Origin: Cylindrodendrum hubeiense | Lineage: Eukaryota; Ascomycota; Sordariomycetes; Hypocreales; Nectriaceae | Assembly: GCA_014621425.1 (NCBI GenBank) | Contig: JAANBB010000092.1 | Coordinates: 1 to 64,000 of the forward strand | Reading direction: 5' to 3' | Length of the DNA: 64,000 bases | Program-made: the position numbers and the translations under genes | In this document: positions 22,786 to 33,794 of the stretch, one piece after another | How positions within the stretch are numbered: the stretch's first letter is position 1 | Layout of the letters: every line of letters starts with the position of its first letter | Notes under the pieces: generated by a model | Told to the model about the DNA's origin: nothing | Seen by the model: the letters and a program-made list of their open reading frames with translations, nothing else | The model's database searches: none

Positions 22786-23763
22786 TCACCTCTCCCCATT
22801 GCTGGCCACATTTTCCCTCACCTTGTCGGTAATGTCCCCGAAGACGTGGTACAGCGAACAATCCCGGTACTTGCTGACCAGGCTCTCACCCTTGTCCGAG
22901 TTGTCTGTCCCCTGCTGTTCCGACCGGTGAGGAATGACCTTGCCGTTAACCTTGGTGCCCTCGGGGTAGCTTGGCCTCGTTCCCTCCTCGATGAGCGTGA
23001 TAAACTGCGAGTCCATGGGCACAGATCCTAGAAATGGCACATGAAACTCCTCCGCCATTAAGCGGCCGCCTCCCGACCCGAAGATGTCGGTGCACTCGGA
23101 GCAGTGTGGGCAGACATAACCGCTCATGTTCTCCACCACTCCAAGCACCCGGATGCTCGTCTTGGTGCAAAAGTTGAGTTCCTTGCGCACGTCGGCCGTG
23201 GCAACCGCCTGGGGTGTAGTAACGACGACGGCCCCGGCCACCTGGCCAGGCCTGGCATCCCTCTGCAGCGTTTCAGCAAGAGAGATGTGCTCGTCGCTTG
23301 TTCCTGGCGGCGTGTCGATCAACAAAAAGTCTGTCTCGTCCCAGAGCACGTCCTTGAGAAACTGTCGGATCATGGCCGTCTTCTTGGGGCCCCTCCAGAC
23401 CACAGCGTCGCCCCGCTTGGGCAGCAGGAACCCCAGGCTCATGGCGTGGAGGCTACCCAAGCCCTGGCTCTCGTCTGCTTCGTGCACCAGGACGGGCGCC
23501 CAGCCTCCGGGGACCTGTGTTACCTTGGACTCTTCGATGGCCAGCATGCGCGGAATAGACGGGCCCGTCAGGTCAACGTCGAGAATGCCAACCGAGAAGC
23601 CTGCGAGGCACAGGGACAGTGCAAGCTGCGTGGTGACGGATGACTTGCCGACTCCACCCTTGCCTGACAGCACCTAGACCCATGTCAATCAGTAAGTTCA
23701 GAGGAGGGCCGAGGCTGAAGGTTGACGAACCAGGACCACGTGCTTGACCTTTGCCAGACTCAT
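22786..23763 (-). CDS. CFD1: Cytosolic Fe-S cluster assembly ATPase CFD1 (NUBP2)
   Basis: Scaffold P-loop ATPase that, with Nbp35, builds [4Fe-4S] clusters for cytosolic and nuclear proteins. Exon 1 (23763-23731, [11 protein letters not shown]) joins exon 2 (23673-22786) to restore [16 protein letters not shown], the deviant Walker A loop with Lys16 and Lys21 typical of MinD/Mrp ATPases. The total is 306 residues. Further motifs are [44 protein letters not shown] and the cluster-binding CPHCSEC near the C-terminal third. It lacks the N-terminal four-Cys ferredoxin-like extension of Nbp35, which distinguishes CFD1 from that partner. The 57-nt intron uses a GTTCGT donor, slightly off consensus. 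Confidence 0.96.
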
Positions 23764-25504
23764 GGCGATAGAGTACGAGTGATGTGAAGATAGAGTTAGA
23801 GGATGATTCAGACGCAGTTGTGTCGTTTGTTGTGCAACCGATGTGAGCAGATGTGAGAACAGATGATGGGAGCTACAAGGTTGGTGGCCCGATGTGCGTT
23901 GAGCAGGCTTCGAGATATTAGAAATGGAGGCGTTGGTGTTGATTAGAAAGCACCGGTTTTTACTAAGCTCTGCAGAAAGATTGGTCGCCGGAGAACGGAG
24001 ATGCGCCCCTCCACACCACTACTCTAACTGGATCTGGTTGGAGAAGCAGTCGCCGTGAGGGGAACCGACGATGGAGGGGTTTTGATGGACGCGGTGGGGA
24101 ATCCAGATTGGAAGGGCTAGATTGAGAGGGGCTCTGTGACTCTCCCTGCTCTTCCCTGCTCTCCCCTCTGAATTTTCTCGCCATGTGCCGTGGCATAGTG
24201 GAGGCCCCCGCTGTAACTCCCTGATGGTCAGTGACTTGCCACTATTTCTGCCGGTTGATGCCCCGCCGTTGCTCACTGTGCTACGGGGCGTAGGGCACCG
24301 GGATAAGTGGGTTGGTTCTAGAAGCCCCGAAGAATCTGTCACCCTGATCCTGGCAACTACCCTGTAGCGAGCACGTGTCACCGTCTTGATGCTCTAGACA
24401 AGACTTCAGGATGGAGATTTAATTGTAATTAAATGTTCATAGGTGTTTTATCTAAGTTGTAGCATTTTAAACGTCTTAGGTATTACATACGCATTAATAT
24501 GGCTCCGTGGTGAAACGGGAGCCATGTTGCACGGTTGACATCATTGCGTCACAAAATCAAGACTCCACAAACTTAGATGATGAATGGTATTATGATGGAT
24601 CCTAACTAATTGACCCGGATATCGTACTCGAAAAGAAATTTAATACTAACAACACAAACAAACGAAGAGATGGAACTCAGTCCAGGTAGTGTTCGGTTCA
24701 GGTCGCTAAATCGGATCCTGACCGCGTCAAACTGCGTGACACCAATGATGCCCGCCAAAGAAATACACATAAAGTAAACGAATGCGAAGTTGAGATTTTG
24801 GATGACGATGGAAAGGTAGCGCAGACGGCCGCAATCCCATAGTCCCACAGACCGGCTCGCTCGATGGACGACGCGGGTCCGACACAGGCGGAGAGTGGAG
24901 AACTGAACGAAGGTGGCGCGTACGAGGTAGTACGGCGTTCGACGGTGTGTCGATATGAAAGATGGTCTTCTTTCTGTCTAAGATGCCGTATTGAGGGCAT
25001 CGAAGACCCTGGGGGCTCGATTGAGACTTGGGCTCAGAAGCGGGCGATTGGCCCAGTGCATGACGGATTGTCACGCATCAATGAACATTCTTGTTGTATT
25101 GTGAATCATCGCGGAAATTGAGACATGGGATCGATCGGAGTGATCTCTCCACAATGCCGGGTGCTGAATTTGGACACCTGTGGAATGGTGAACGACTTAG
25201 ATGGGCCTCGTCCTCAATGACCGTCGACGTCATGTCTTGAAGGACCCACCAAGCTATGGCTTAGAGATTGTGGCAAGCAAGGTCTGTAACTGTAAGTGTA
25301 TGCTGCGCAATGCCCGACACGCATAGAGAACGCGTCGTCGCAGGCGCCATGAGGATGTCGAGCCATGTGAGACTAACAGCCACGGTGACCCGTGGGCATC
25401 CTTCTGGAGATTGGCGCTTGCGCGACTGAGTCGGCGTTGTGTTGATGCGGTCGGGATTCTGCTGCAGACACAGAAGTTGCTGCATTCGTTCAACGGCTGC
25501 ATGT
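23764..25504. other. Intergenic stretch
   Basis: This holds the CFD1 promoter side and the 3' flank of the membrane-protein gene. A small perfect inverted repeat (24499-24525) lies in an AT-rich part. No gene is apparent in about 1.7 kb. Confidence 0.5.
24499..24525. repeat. Short perfect hairpin, 8-bp arms
   Basis: ATGGCTCC and GGAGCCAT flank an 11-nt loop in otherwise AT-rich intergenic DNA. It could be a transcribed hairpin or a chance palindrome. It is not followed by a T-run, and bacterial-type terminators are not expected here. Confidence 0.5.
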
Positions 25505-26541
25505 CTAGGACGTGTCCGTCTCCTTCTCCTTCTTGCTGGGGATTGTAGTGTGGACTATCGGCCGAGGCGAATCAGTCATGAACCGGATCGAGTCTCGGTC
25601 ACAAATGACTATCGGCCGGCTGTCTTCACAGTACCCCAGGATTCGGGTGTGGTTGGGGAGAGGGTCAGGCACAGAGTCGGTGAAGCGAATAATCGGGCCT
25701 CCACTGATGGTGAACCCAACTACCTCGCCCCGGTACTCGTCATCAGGCTCATCGTCGGGGTTGACTTGAATCGTGTTTCTGCAATCGCTGTCAGACAGGT
25801 GTCTCAAGAGAGGCATGTTCCAGATCACCGAGATCTGAGGGGGGTACGTACGCTTGACTCATGGGAGGACCTCCGCATGCTTCTTCGAGGTCAATCTTCT
25901 TTTGCATTTGTTTCTTGATACGCTGTCTCGTGCAGTCGTGGAAGAGGTGCAGGAAACCTGCGATGACGAGAACGGGTGTTCCCAGAGCGAGTGCCCATGG
26001 ACTGTCTTGTGTCAGTGAAGTGTGGGACAGTGCTGTCGGAGTACTCACGGATGGCGGCGGTCGCTCAACGAATGAGCCAGGGCCAGGATGATTCCGACCA
26101 TGGCAATCAGAGATCCGACCTGAACCATGGTCCAGGTGGACCAGTATAGTGAGATGAGGTCCTCGCCGTCACAGAACTGGAGGGCCATGATGGCGTATGC
26201 CTCCATGATGACGATGACGGCCGAAACGACCACACATCCTAGGCAGAGAAAGATGGATTGTCGGAGACGCTTGGTGCGTTTTACAGAGTTGTGGGCATAT
26301 CGTTCGAGGCATTCCTGTCCTCTGTGGTTGTGATGTCAGTGTCTGCGTATTTGGACAAGAGAGTATAGGGATGAACTCACCTGGTGTAGGTCCAAGAAGC
26401 GAGGAACAGGACGAATAGGTTCGAGATGAACAGGATCCAGTAGATGATCTTGAACTGCCACCTTACCATGTGTGAAGCAAAGCCGGCATAGCGCTCACAC
26501 AGCTCTTGGCTGACCTCTGTGCGGATGTAGATGGAATCCAT
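25505..26541 (-). CDS. Unrecognised four-helix membrane protein with cytosolic tail
   Basis: Four exons, 26541-26381, 26321-26049, 26001-25852 and 25787-25505, give 288 residues with all phases consistent. Predicted helices are IIYWILFISNLFVLFLASWT (about 32-52), SIFLCLGCVVVSAVIVIMEA (about 72-97), VQVGSLIAMVGIILALAHS (about 118-138) and WALALGTPVLVIAGFLHLF (about 146-165). A strongly basic/amphipathic segment follows (RQRIKKQMQKKIDLEE), then a Pro/Asp-rich cytosolic tail ending in SKKEKETDTS. The N-terminal segment before helix 1 contains conserved-looking Cys and His. I do not recognise the family. A four-helix core with a long regulated tail might suit a scaffold or channel-like protein, but no function should be assumed. 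The gene stands alone between long gene-free gaps. Confidence 0.8.
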
Positions 26542-29500
26542 GATGAGGGTTGGCCAGTTCTGACAGTGTTTGACTGAGTCCCGAGTCACAGAGTTGAGTC
26601 ACAGAGTTGTTTGCTCAAACATACATGGCGGCATGCCTTGTGCCTTTAAAGCTATTGAGACAGGGGCTGTGCAGAGGATAGATGCTCGACCCTGTCTCTG
26701 TCTCGGAAACCTACACAGGCTGCTCCGCGCCGGGGAGCACAAACGACCCGCAGAGACAAGCTCGTGCGTGCTGATAAGGACGACATTGTCACGACGACAC
26801 GCAATGCGGGAGCTGTGCACGCCGCCAAGACCCCCGGAGGCGACGATCACCCTTGTAGTTTGAGTCTCTGGAGCGCGAACAAGTGGGACTGGGGAAGCTT
26901 CTCCAGCCATGCCTCCGTATCGTCCGTCCCACGCCGCTCCCACGCTGCACATAGGCTGTCCCTACCATCGTACTACGCATGCTTTGGGCCTCTCGGAGAG
27001 CGCCCCCGGGCGTGGCCCCGGCTAGCCACCGCACCCGGGAGGGCCGTCGTAAATGACAAATGAGGCTCTGTGCTTTTCCCGCCAGGGCGGCATGGAGACA
27101 TGGATGGAGGCTGTCACGTTGGGCATGAGGGAAGAGTTTTCGACGACCAGAAGACATTGGGCTTCGACCACGAGGCGTCGGGATGTCCATGATTGGGCGT
27201 GTTTCCTGCTTGGGCCCGGAAACGGGAGGGTCCCGTGGGCGGGATCCATGGATTTGATCCGTCCTGGAGCGGACCAGCCAGAGATCTAAGATTTGATGTT
27301 GTACTAAGGGAGATCGGGCACCAGTCAATCTTGCAGCTCCCCACCCCCACTGCGACCAGAGAGTGATATGTACCCAGAGACTGACACTGACTGACACAGA
27401 CTGACACTGACACCCAGACTGAACCCAGAGACTGAACCCAGAACTAGAGCAGCTCCCTGCTCCCTGTCTGCCGGCTTCTGCTCCCTGCGAACCCGGCAGG
27501 GATCAACGTCTTAGCGCGGGCGCCAAGTGTCGCCGCCATCTTGTCTCGCTGAATCTGGTGCTGGACTCCCGGGGGGGCCCTGAGCCGGATCCTGGCTCCC
27601 TGGGACTTTGGGGAATTGGGGAAATGAGCCAGGCTGCTTCCGTCGACGGGATACGGGCACGCGGAGCCCTAGCCCGGCCGGGGAAGCGATACCTGGAGTC
27701 CTGGAGCCGTCCGGGACAATGCTTCGCCTGCGTCGCCCGGGGACGCCTGCTCGGGCTATTTCGACGACAGTCGCCAGCTCCCGGCGGCGCGTCCCAACCG
27801 CTCGGTTACGCCCTTAATCAAACCACCCCCTTGGATGTCCCCGGGGTCGGGACCGCCTCTCCTCCAATGCGCCCTGCCGCCGCTGCAGGCTCTGCGGGCG
27901 GCGTTGCTTCTGCGTGCTGCGCTTCCTTTTGCCTGGATATCTGTGCGGACAGTGCACCCAGCCCGGTGGGACGCGATCGAACGATAGCTGGCGACTTGTG
28001 CGCAAAACGTCAACGTTGGGCACAATTGTACCACCCCGTCGGCCCTCGACCTCATCTTAGTCTCACTGGCTTACAGGCCTCTGATGCCGGCACCTGTGCA
28101 TGGCTGGCATGTGGCAAGCCAAGGATAAGGGTGATCCTTCCAAGTGTCTTTGCAAGCTCCGTCTGAGTCGTCTCCCTGCGTTCCAAGAGGCCGCCGGTGA
28201 AACGATAAGGGAACCGTCCCAAGTCCGAATCTAGATGGCCCCCCGAATCGAGATGTCCGCGTGGGCGCACGTTGCGGTACGGCCGGGGACGCTGAAACAA
28301 CGACAAGAGAAAAAGGTATCACAGCGCATATTGCATCTCAGAAGCGCTATCATGGTCGGAGCTGCCCTCTGCCGCGAACCAGGAGGTGTAGAGTCTTAAC
28401 GCCGACCAAGCCAAGGAGCCAAGAAGCCATCAGCCTCATCCCGTCTGCCGCCAAGGGTGGACCCCGGCACTTGGGCTCTTGGCCCACCAGCCGCCAGGGG
28501 AAACAGAGGGGAAACATGAGGATCCGGTGGCGGTTCTCCAAATCTCATACGGAGCAATCTACCGCGATCTGCAGCCTTACGGGGAGATTTGCCCATGGTG
28601 TTGTGGGCTCGCCGCGGCCGGCGTCAAGGCGAGCGTCCTCACAGCCACCACAACTACGTCGTCGAGCGCGACCGATGTTTCACGCCTCGAACCGTCCGCC
28701 GCTGGGGCGTGCGACCTCTCTCCAACGATAAATGCGGTCTCTGCCGTGCGTCGGCGCCTCGATTGTCCTCCCATTGTTTGTTCCACCACGAGGAATGGTG
28801 GAACCGCGCCGCGTCACCAGCGGTCGATGACGGAATTGTGAAGAGCCAAGACGACGCCCGCCGCCGTGGCAAACACTTTAAACCGTCCAACAGGGAAGAA
28901 TCAGGCTAGCTGCAGCGCATTCTCCATCGCGACCCGCACGCCGTCTCGCAGCATGAGACAGGGTCGGCGACTGGGCCTCTCGGACAATGAGGTATCCGGT
29001 CCGTGGTGCTACCGCAGATGGAGGCGCGACCACAAGGAATAAGTCTATCGATAACCTTAAAGAACAAGCTCCAGAAGCGGAAACTAACCTCAACAATGCG
29101 CTGCATGCACTGTCGGGCAAAGGAGGGTATATCGGTCCGTTTCGCACAATGGCGCATGTTGTCTCATCCTAAACCGTCCTCAGCTTCGATGGCATTCCAA
29201 CAAACCCGTGCGGGCTGCGGAGCCGACTTCTACACAGCCCCAAACTTGACGACCCTAGCTTGATCCCTGATGTCATTTATCCCCGGCAAGCACCATCTTG
29301 CTATGCTTATCGTGATCGTCATTTGGGCTGGTGTTTAATATCGAGACGACACTACCGACACTTGCGAGTCAGGACCCGTGTCGATCTCCCACGGCCTGAT
29401 AAGCCAAGCTCTGCATGACGTGAACAAATTATAGAGCGATTCAGTTGACGTGCTCGTGATCTAGATGCCGCTGAAATGAGTGAGACAGTTGAGATGGCTA

Positions 29501-31205
29501 GAGTCAAACAAGAGCTTATCTGGACACAGAGGTCTTGGCCCACTCACACACTGTTCCCCATGTGCTACAAGAGCAGTTGATTTCGCAGCATTCTGCTCGC
29601 AGGCCTGGGCCTTGAGGTTCACCGCCTATGGAGCAGGGAAGAAGAAGTGAGTTGTCACATGCGTATGGTATTTGGGCCCTAACGGAAGACTCCCCTGCGT
29701 TGACATGTCTCTTGGCATTACGTCCTTGACGGTGCCGTGTTGGCGGCTCGATTCCGGAGTCAGCTGACGCGGGAGTGCCTGTTATATGTAGGTGATGGAA
29801 TGGCCAATCGCTGGCTGTCAAGGTTTTGTTGTCTCCGATCTCTGACCTGTTACTGTGTGATGAAGCATATCACAAGAGCAAGGTTTGTGTTGATTGGATT
29901 CCATCTTTGTCGGCTGGTGTAAGGTTCGACCTGTCGCCTCCACACGTCAGTGATGTCAGCATACGAAAATAAGCCGGAATTAAATCATTGGATTGCATTA
30001 AAGGCCAAGCTTGGGCTGATGGCCTGGGCGCCGGGATCGGCCAACATCAAGGCGTTGTTGGATTGGTCGGCGGTGAACAACACCAGTCCATGACGATCAC
30101 ACACCCAATTATGCGCTTTCGGCGTCGTCACGATGGTTTGAAATCACCAGCTCACCGGCGGGCGTTCTGGGCCGAAACGCCTTGCATGGTGAAAACCTCA
30201 GCTGGGAACTCAGCCGCAAAGGCGTGTCCTGTATCGCTTATATGGTTTCAGAGGCATGCCGTCTTACCCGACGCTGACAAGAGGAGTGATGAATTCGCCA
30301 CAAGGAGTCTCAGATACGTTATCAAACGAGGTTCTGCAAAGACGACACGCCCCACTGAGTTTTGAGGCCAGGAGTTGAGAAGCTGATAGAGAATGGATCA
30401 GAGATGTCATTCAGCGAGTTGTCTCATCACTAGAGGAGCTACTTGAATTAGTGATTGTAACGTTGCGATCACTCTTCGGACGGCCAGAGTGAAGAAGCTA
30501 GTTTTACACACAGAATATATTATTTGGCAAGCTTGAAATGACTGAATTCAGGGATAGATAACTGTAACTTGACGGGTGGCTTGACTTTGCTGCCGCACTT
30601 ATAGGACAGCTCACCCAGCTGTTGAAATTGCCCAACGCACCGCTTCATAATACAAGCAAACTGAAAATTCATGTGATTCTCAGACATCTCCTACTTGGAT
30701 CTGATCATTCCTTGAAAATGTTGATTTGTGTGCGGCCAAAACGAAGACTCCCACCACTTCGGAACATGGACCCATCAACAATAGTTTTTGGTAGATTCTT
30801 ATTAGCGGTGGCCTCAGGGTAGGGTATAACTCAAAGCAGATCTGAGAAACAACTCAAAAAACCCATATCCTTGCGTCTTGGCACCATCAATTACCTCAAA
30901 CGAGATATGGCCAGTATAGGGTGAGATTCACATGGTTCGGATGCCCGTGCTGTGATAGATTGGTAGCGAGCTCCAGTGGGTTCCAGTGGTTCGCTAGGGG
31001 CACAGTCCCTGAAATATTTAGAGATATTTAGTGCGGGGCCGCCACGATGACAGATGGTCGGACCCGGAGAAACACTTGTGCCGTCGACACGCCCCACCTC
31101 CGCACCGTCCTCAACCTGCATCATCTCGTGGCCAGACTCCAGCCAACGTTGTCGTGATACCCTTTCCTTTCCGCGCGGCCGCTCTCGAGTCGCCAATCCG
31201 CCGCC
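26542..31205. other. Long gene-free stretch
   Basis: I see no credible protein gene in 4.7 kb. From 26.6 to 29 kb the DNA is GC-rich and open in many frames at once. From 29.2 to 30.9 kb it is more AT-rich with only short frames. A low-complexity CTGACAC/ACCCAGA run lies at 27371-27445. No tRNA-like B box was noticed. The last few hundred bases should be the SRP54 promoter. Confidence 0.45.
27371..27445 (+). repeat. Low-complexity run of CTGACACTGA and ACCCAGAGACTG units
   Basis: Short irregular direct repeats built from CTGACACTGACTGACACAGA and ACCCAGAGACTGA follow one another over about 75 bp. It is simple-sequence DNA with no coding meaning. Confidence 0.6.
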
Positions 31206-32879
31206 ATGGTTCTCCAAGATCTCGGCCGCCGAATCAACTCGGCGGTCTCCAACCTGACGCGAGAACAGAACCTCGACGAAAAGGCACGCCTCCTCCCAGT
31301 CCGTCCCCGCCATCGCTAACCAGTGTCGTGTGCGCAGGCTTTCGATGCCATGCTCAAGGAGATCTGCGCCGCCCTGCTCGAGGCCGACGTCAACGTCCGG
31401 CTGGTCGGACAGCTCCGCAAGTCGATTCGCGCCACCGTCAACTTCAAGGACATCCCCCCCGCCGTCAACAAGAAGCGCCTCATCCAAAAGGCCGTCTTCG
31501 ATGAGCTCGTTAAGCTTGTCGACCCTCACGCCGAGCCGTTCCGACCGAAGAAGGGCAAGTCCAACGTCATCATGTTTGTCGGTCTGCAGGGTGCCGGAAA
31601 GACGACGACCTGTACCAAGCTGGCCCGCCACTACCAGTCCAGGGGCTTCAAGGCCTGCCTGGTGTGCGCCGATACCTTCCGAGCCGGTGCCTTCGACCAG
31701 CTTAAGCAGAACGCGACCAAGGCCAAGATCCCCTACTACGGTTCCCTGACGGAGACGGATCCCGCCGTTGTCGCCCGCGCCGGTGTGGAGCAGTTTAAGA
31801 AGGAGCGCTTCGACATCATCATCGTCGATACCTCCGGTCGCCATCGTCAAGAGGCTGCCCTGTTCCAGGAGATGGTTGACATCCAGGAAGCCGTCACCCC
31901 CGACGAAACAATCATGGTTCTCGATGCCTCAATCGGTCAGCAGGCCGAGTCGCAAGCCAAGGCCTTCAAGGAGGCGTCCAACTTTGGAGCCATCATCATT
32001 ACGAAGACCGATGGTCACGCTCATGGTGGTGGTGCTATTTCTGCCGTCGCCGCTACACACACTCCCATTGTCTTCATCGGTACCGGTGAGCACATGATGG
32101 ATTTGGAGAAGTTTGCTCCCCAGCAGTTTGTCCAAAAGCTGCTAGGCATGGGTGACATGGCGGGCCTGATGGAGCACGTGCAGAGCCTCAACCTTAACCA
32201 GAAGGACACCATCAAGCATATCCAGGAGGGTATCTTTACCGTGCGCGATCTCCGAGACCAGCTGTCCAACATCATGAAGATGGGACCCCTGTCGAAGATG
32301 GCGGGCATGATTCCTGGTATGAGCAACATGATGCAGGGCATGGACGATGAGGAGGGAGGTGCAAAGCTCAAGCGCATGATCTACATTTGCGATTCCATGA
32401 CGGAGAAGGAGCTCGACTCTGACGGTAAGATTCTCATTGACCAGCCGACGAGAATGACCAGGATTGCGCGAGGCTCAGGGACGTCAGTACGAGAAGTCGA
32501 GGACCTCTTGACGCAGCAGCGCATGATGGCTGGAATGGCCAAGAAGATGGGTGGCAACATGAAGAACATGCAGCGAGCTCAACAAGCTATGGGTGGCGGC
32601 AACAAGGCGCAACAGCTCGCCGCGATGCAGAAGCGACTACAGAGCATGGGCGGCGGCGCTGGTGGCGGAGGAGGAGGCATGCCTGACATGGGTAGCCTTA
32701 TGAAGATGCTTGGCGGAGGAGGTGGCGGCGGCGGTATGCCGGGTATGCCTGGAGGCATGGATATGCAGGCCATGATGCAGCAGATGGGCATGGGCGGAGG
32801 TGGTATGCCCGGGATGGGTGGCATGCCGGGAATGGGTGGAGCGCCTGCTCAAGGTCGCGGCCGCGGCGGTAGGAGGTGA
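31206..32879 (+). CDS. SRP54: Signal recognition particle 54 kDa protein
   Basis: GTPase of the signal recognition particle that binds signal sequences on the ribosome and docks with the SRP receptor at the ER. Exon 1 (31206-31283) encodes [20 protein letters not shown] and ends LDEK. Exon 2 (31338-32879) continues [20 protein letters not shown]. The total is 539 residues. The intervening 54-nt intron begins GC and not GT (AAG/GCACGC) and has a clear CTAAC branch site before a GCAG acceptor. The N domain is followed by the G domain ([10 protein letters not shown] at 108-117, [29 protein letters not shown]) and the Met-rich M domain ([20 protein letters not shown]). The C-terminus is an unusual Gly/Met-rich tail of GGGMPGM-type repeats, ending in a basic GRGRGGRR. 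Confidence 0.97.
31284..31337 (+). other. Non-canonical GC-AG intron in SRP54
   Basis: The exon boundaries are fixed by protein conservation (LDEK / AFDAML), leaving 54 nt that start GCACGC and end GTGTGCGCAG. A perfect fungal branch site, CTAAC, lies 13-18 nt before the acceptor. No GT near the donor keeps both the frame and the conserved residues. Confidence 0.85.
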
Positions 32880-33080
32880 ATTAACGGGAACGACTTTGAA
32901 GACGGGCGTTGATGCTGCTGTTCTCTGCATGGGATTTGGCGTTCATGGCTATGAGATGAGGATGAGTTGACTGGAAGGCTTCATGAAAGGACCAAGTGAA
33001 GCATGAAACAAGTCATTGACGATGGATGATGGATGGGGCATTTAATTCCGGAATAAGTCTGAGTCCAATCACAAGCTCAT

Positions 33081-33161
33081 CTCGCTCAATCTTATGACCT
33101 CGGTGCTCTCGCTCAATCTTATGACCTCAGTGCTCTAGCTCAAATTGATGACCTCAGTGCC
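33081..33161 (+). repeat. 27-bp tandem repeat, three copies
   Basis: Units start at 33081, 33108 and 33135 and have the form CTCGCTCAATCTTATGACCT followed by CRGTGCT. Copies 1 and 2 differ at one base. Copy 3 has several changes. It is a minisatellite in the 3' flank of SRP54. Confidence 0.85.
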
Positions 33162-33652
33162 CTTTGACGTTTGACGTGGGCCTCGTTCGGCAGTGGCTGC
33201 GCTCAGCCCTTTGGCGGGAGGGATCTTACTCGTCGACGTACGCAGCTCTCGCCAAAGCGTCAGAGCTGCTAACCGCTTCGAGTCGATTAATTGCTGAAGA
33301 AACGGTAGGCTGACGGACCGTTGCAACAGCACAATGCACGCCGCTTGTCATCTTCCCCATCGTCTCCACCCCGTCGACGCTTTGGCGAGCGTCGCCACGC
33401 GTATTGGCGACCCGCCCAATCACGACGCCGCCCGGGTCCCATCACGCACCCGATCCGGCCAAACGCCTACTGCAAACGGCCCGTCGCGGCATCGCGCCGT
33501 CTCAGCCTTGGGGAGGCTCCCCCTGGCGGGCAGTGCGCGGGAATCCTCCTGCTCCTTCATTAGTTTGCGCGAAGGGGATCCATCCTGCTGGGTCCTGAGT
33601 GCCGGGATTCCGTCAGCCCTGTGGCCGGTGGGTTGGTCGTGATGGCGGCGAG

Positions 33653-33658
33653 TATAAA
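33653..33658 (+). promoter_or_regulatory. TATA box of the aspartic protease gene
   Basis: TATAAA lies 142 bp before the protease ATG, with a CT-rich leader in between. The position suits a regulated fungal promoter. Confidence 0.5.
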
Positions 33659-33794
33659 GGATTCGACGTTTCCGGTCCGTGGCTTGGTGGACATCAACCA
33701 CGCAGTGTTCGCCTCAGCCCTATTTCCTTGACAGTTCATTTACTTTACCTATCTGTACAATTATATTGTTCTGTTTGCGTCTCATCTCGAAACT

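Larger units (their letters stand above)
32880..33794. other. Intergenic region between SRP54 and the aspartic protease
   Basis: It contains the SRP54 3' flank, a three-copy 27-bp tandem repeat, and then the promoter of the secreted protease with a TATA box. No gene is recognised. Confidence 0.5.

Noticed and set aside
27558..28166. 202-codon plus-strand frame in the gene desert
   Set aside because: GC-rich composition opens several frames at once here, the protein is Ala/Arg/Pro/Ser-rich with no domain, and there is no splice or start signal.
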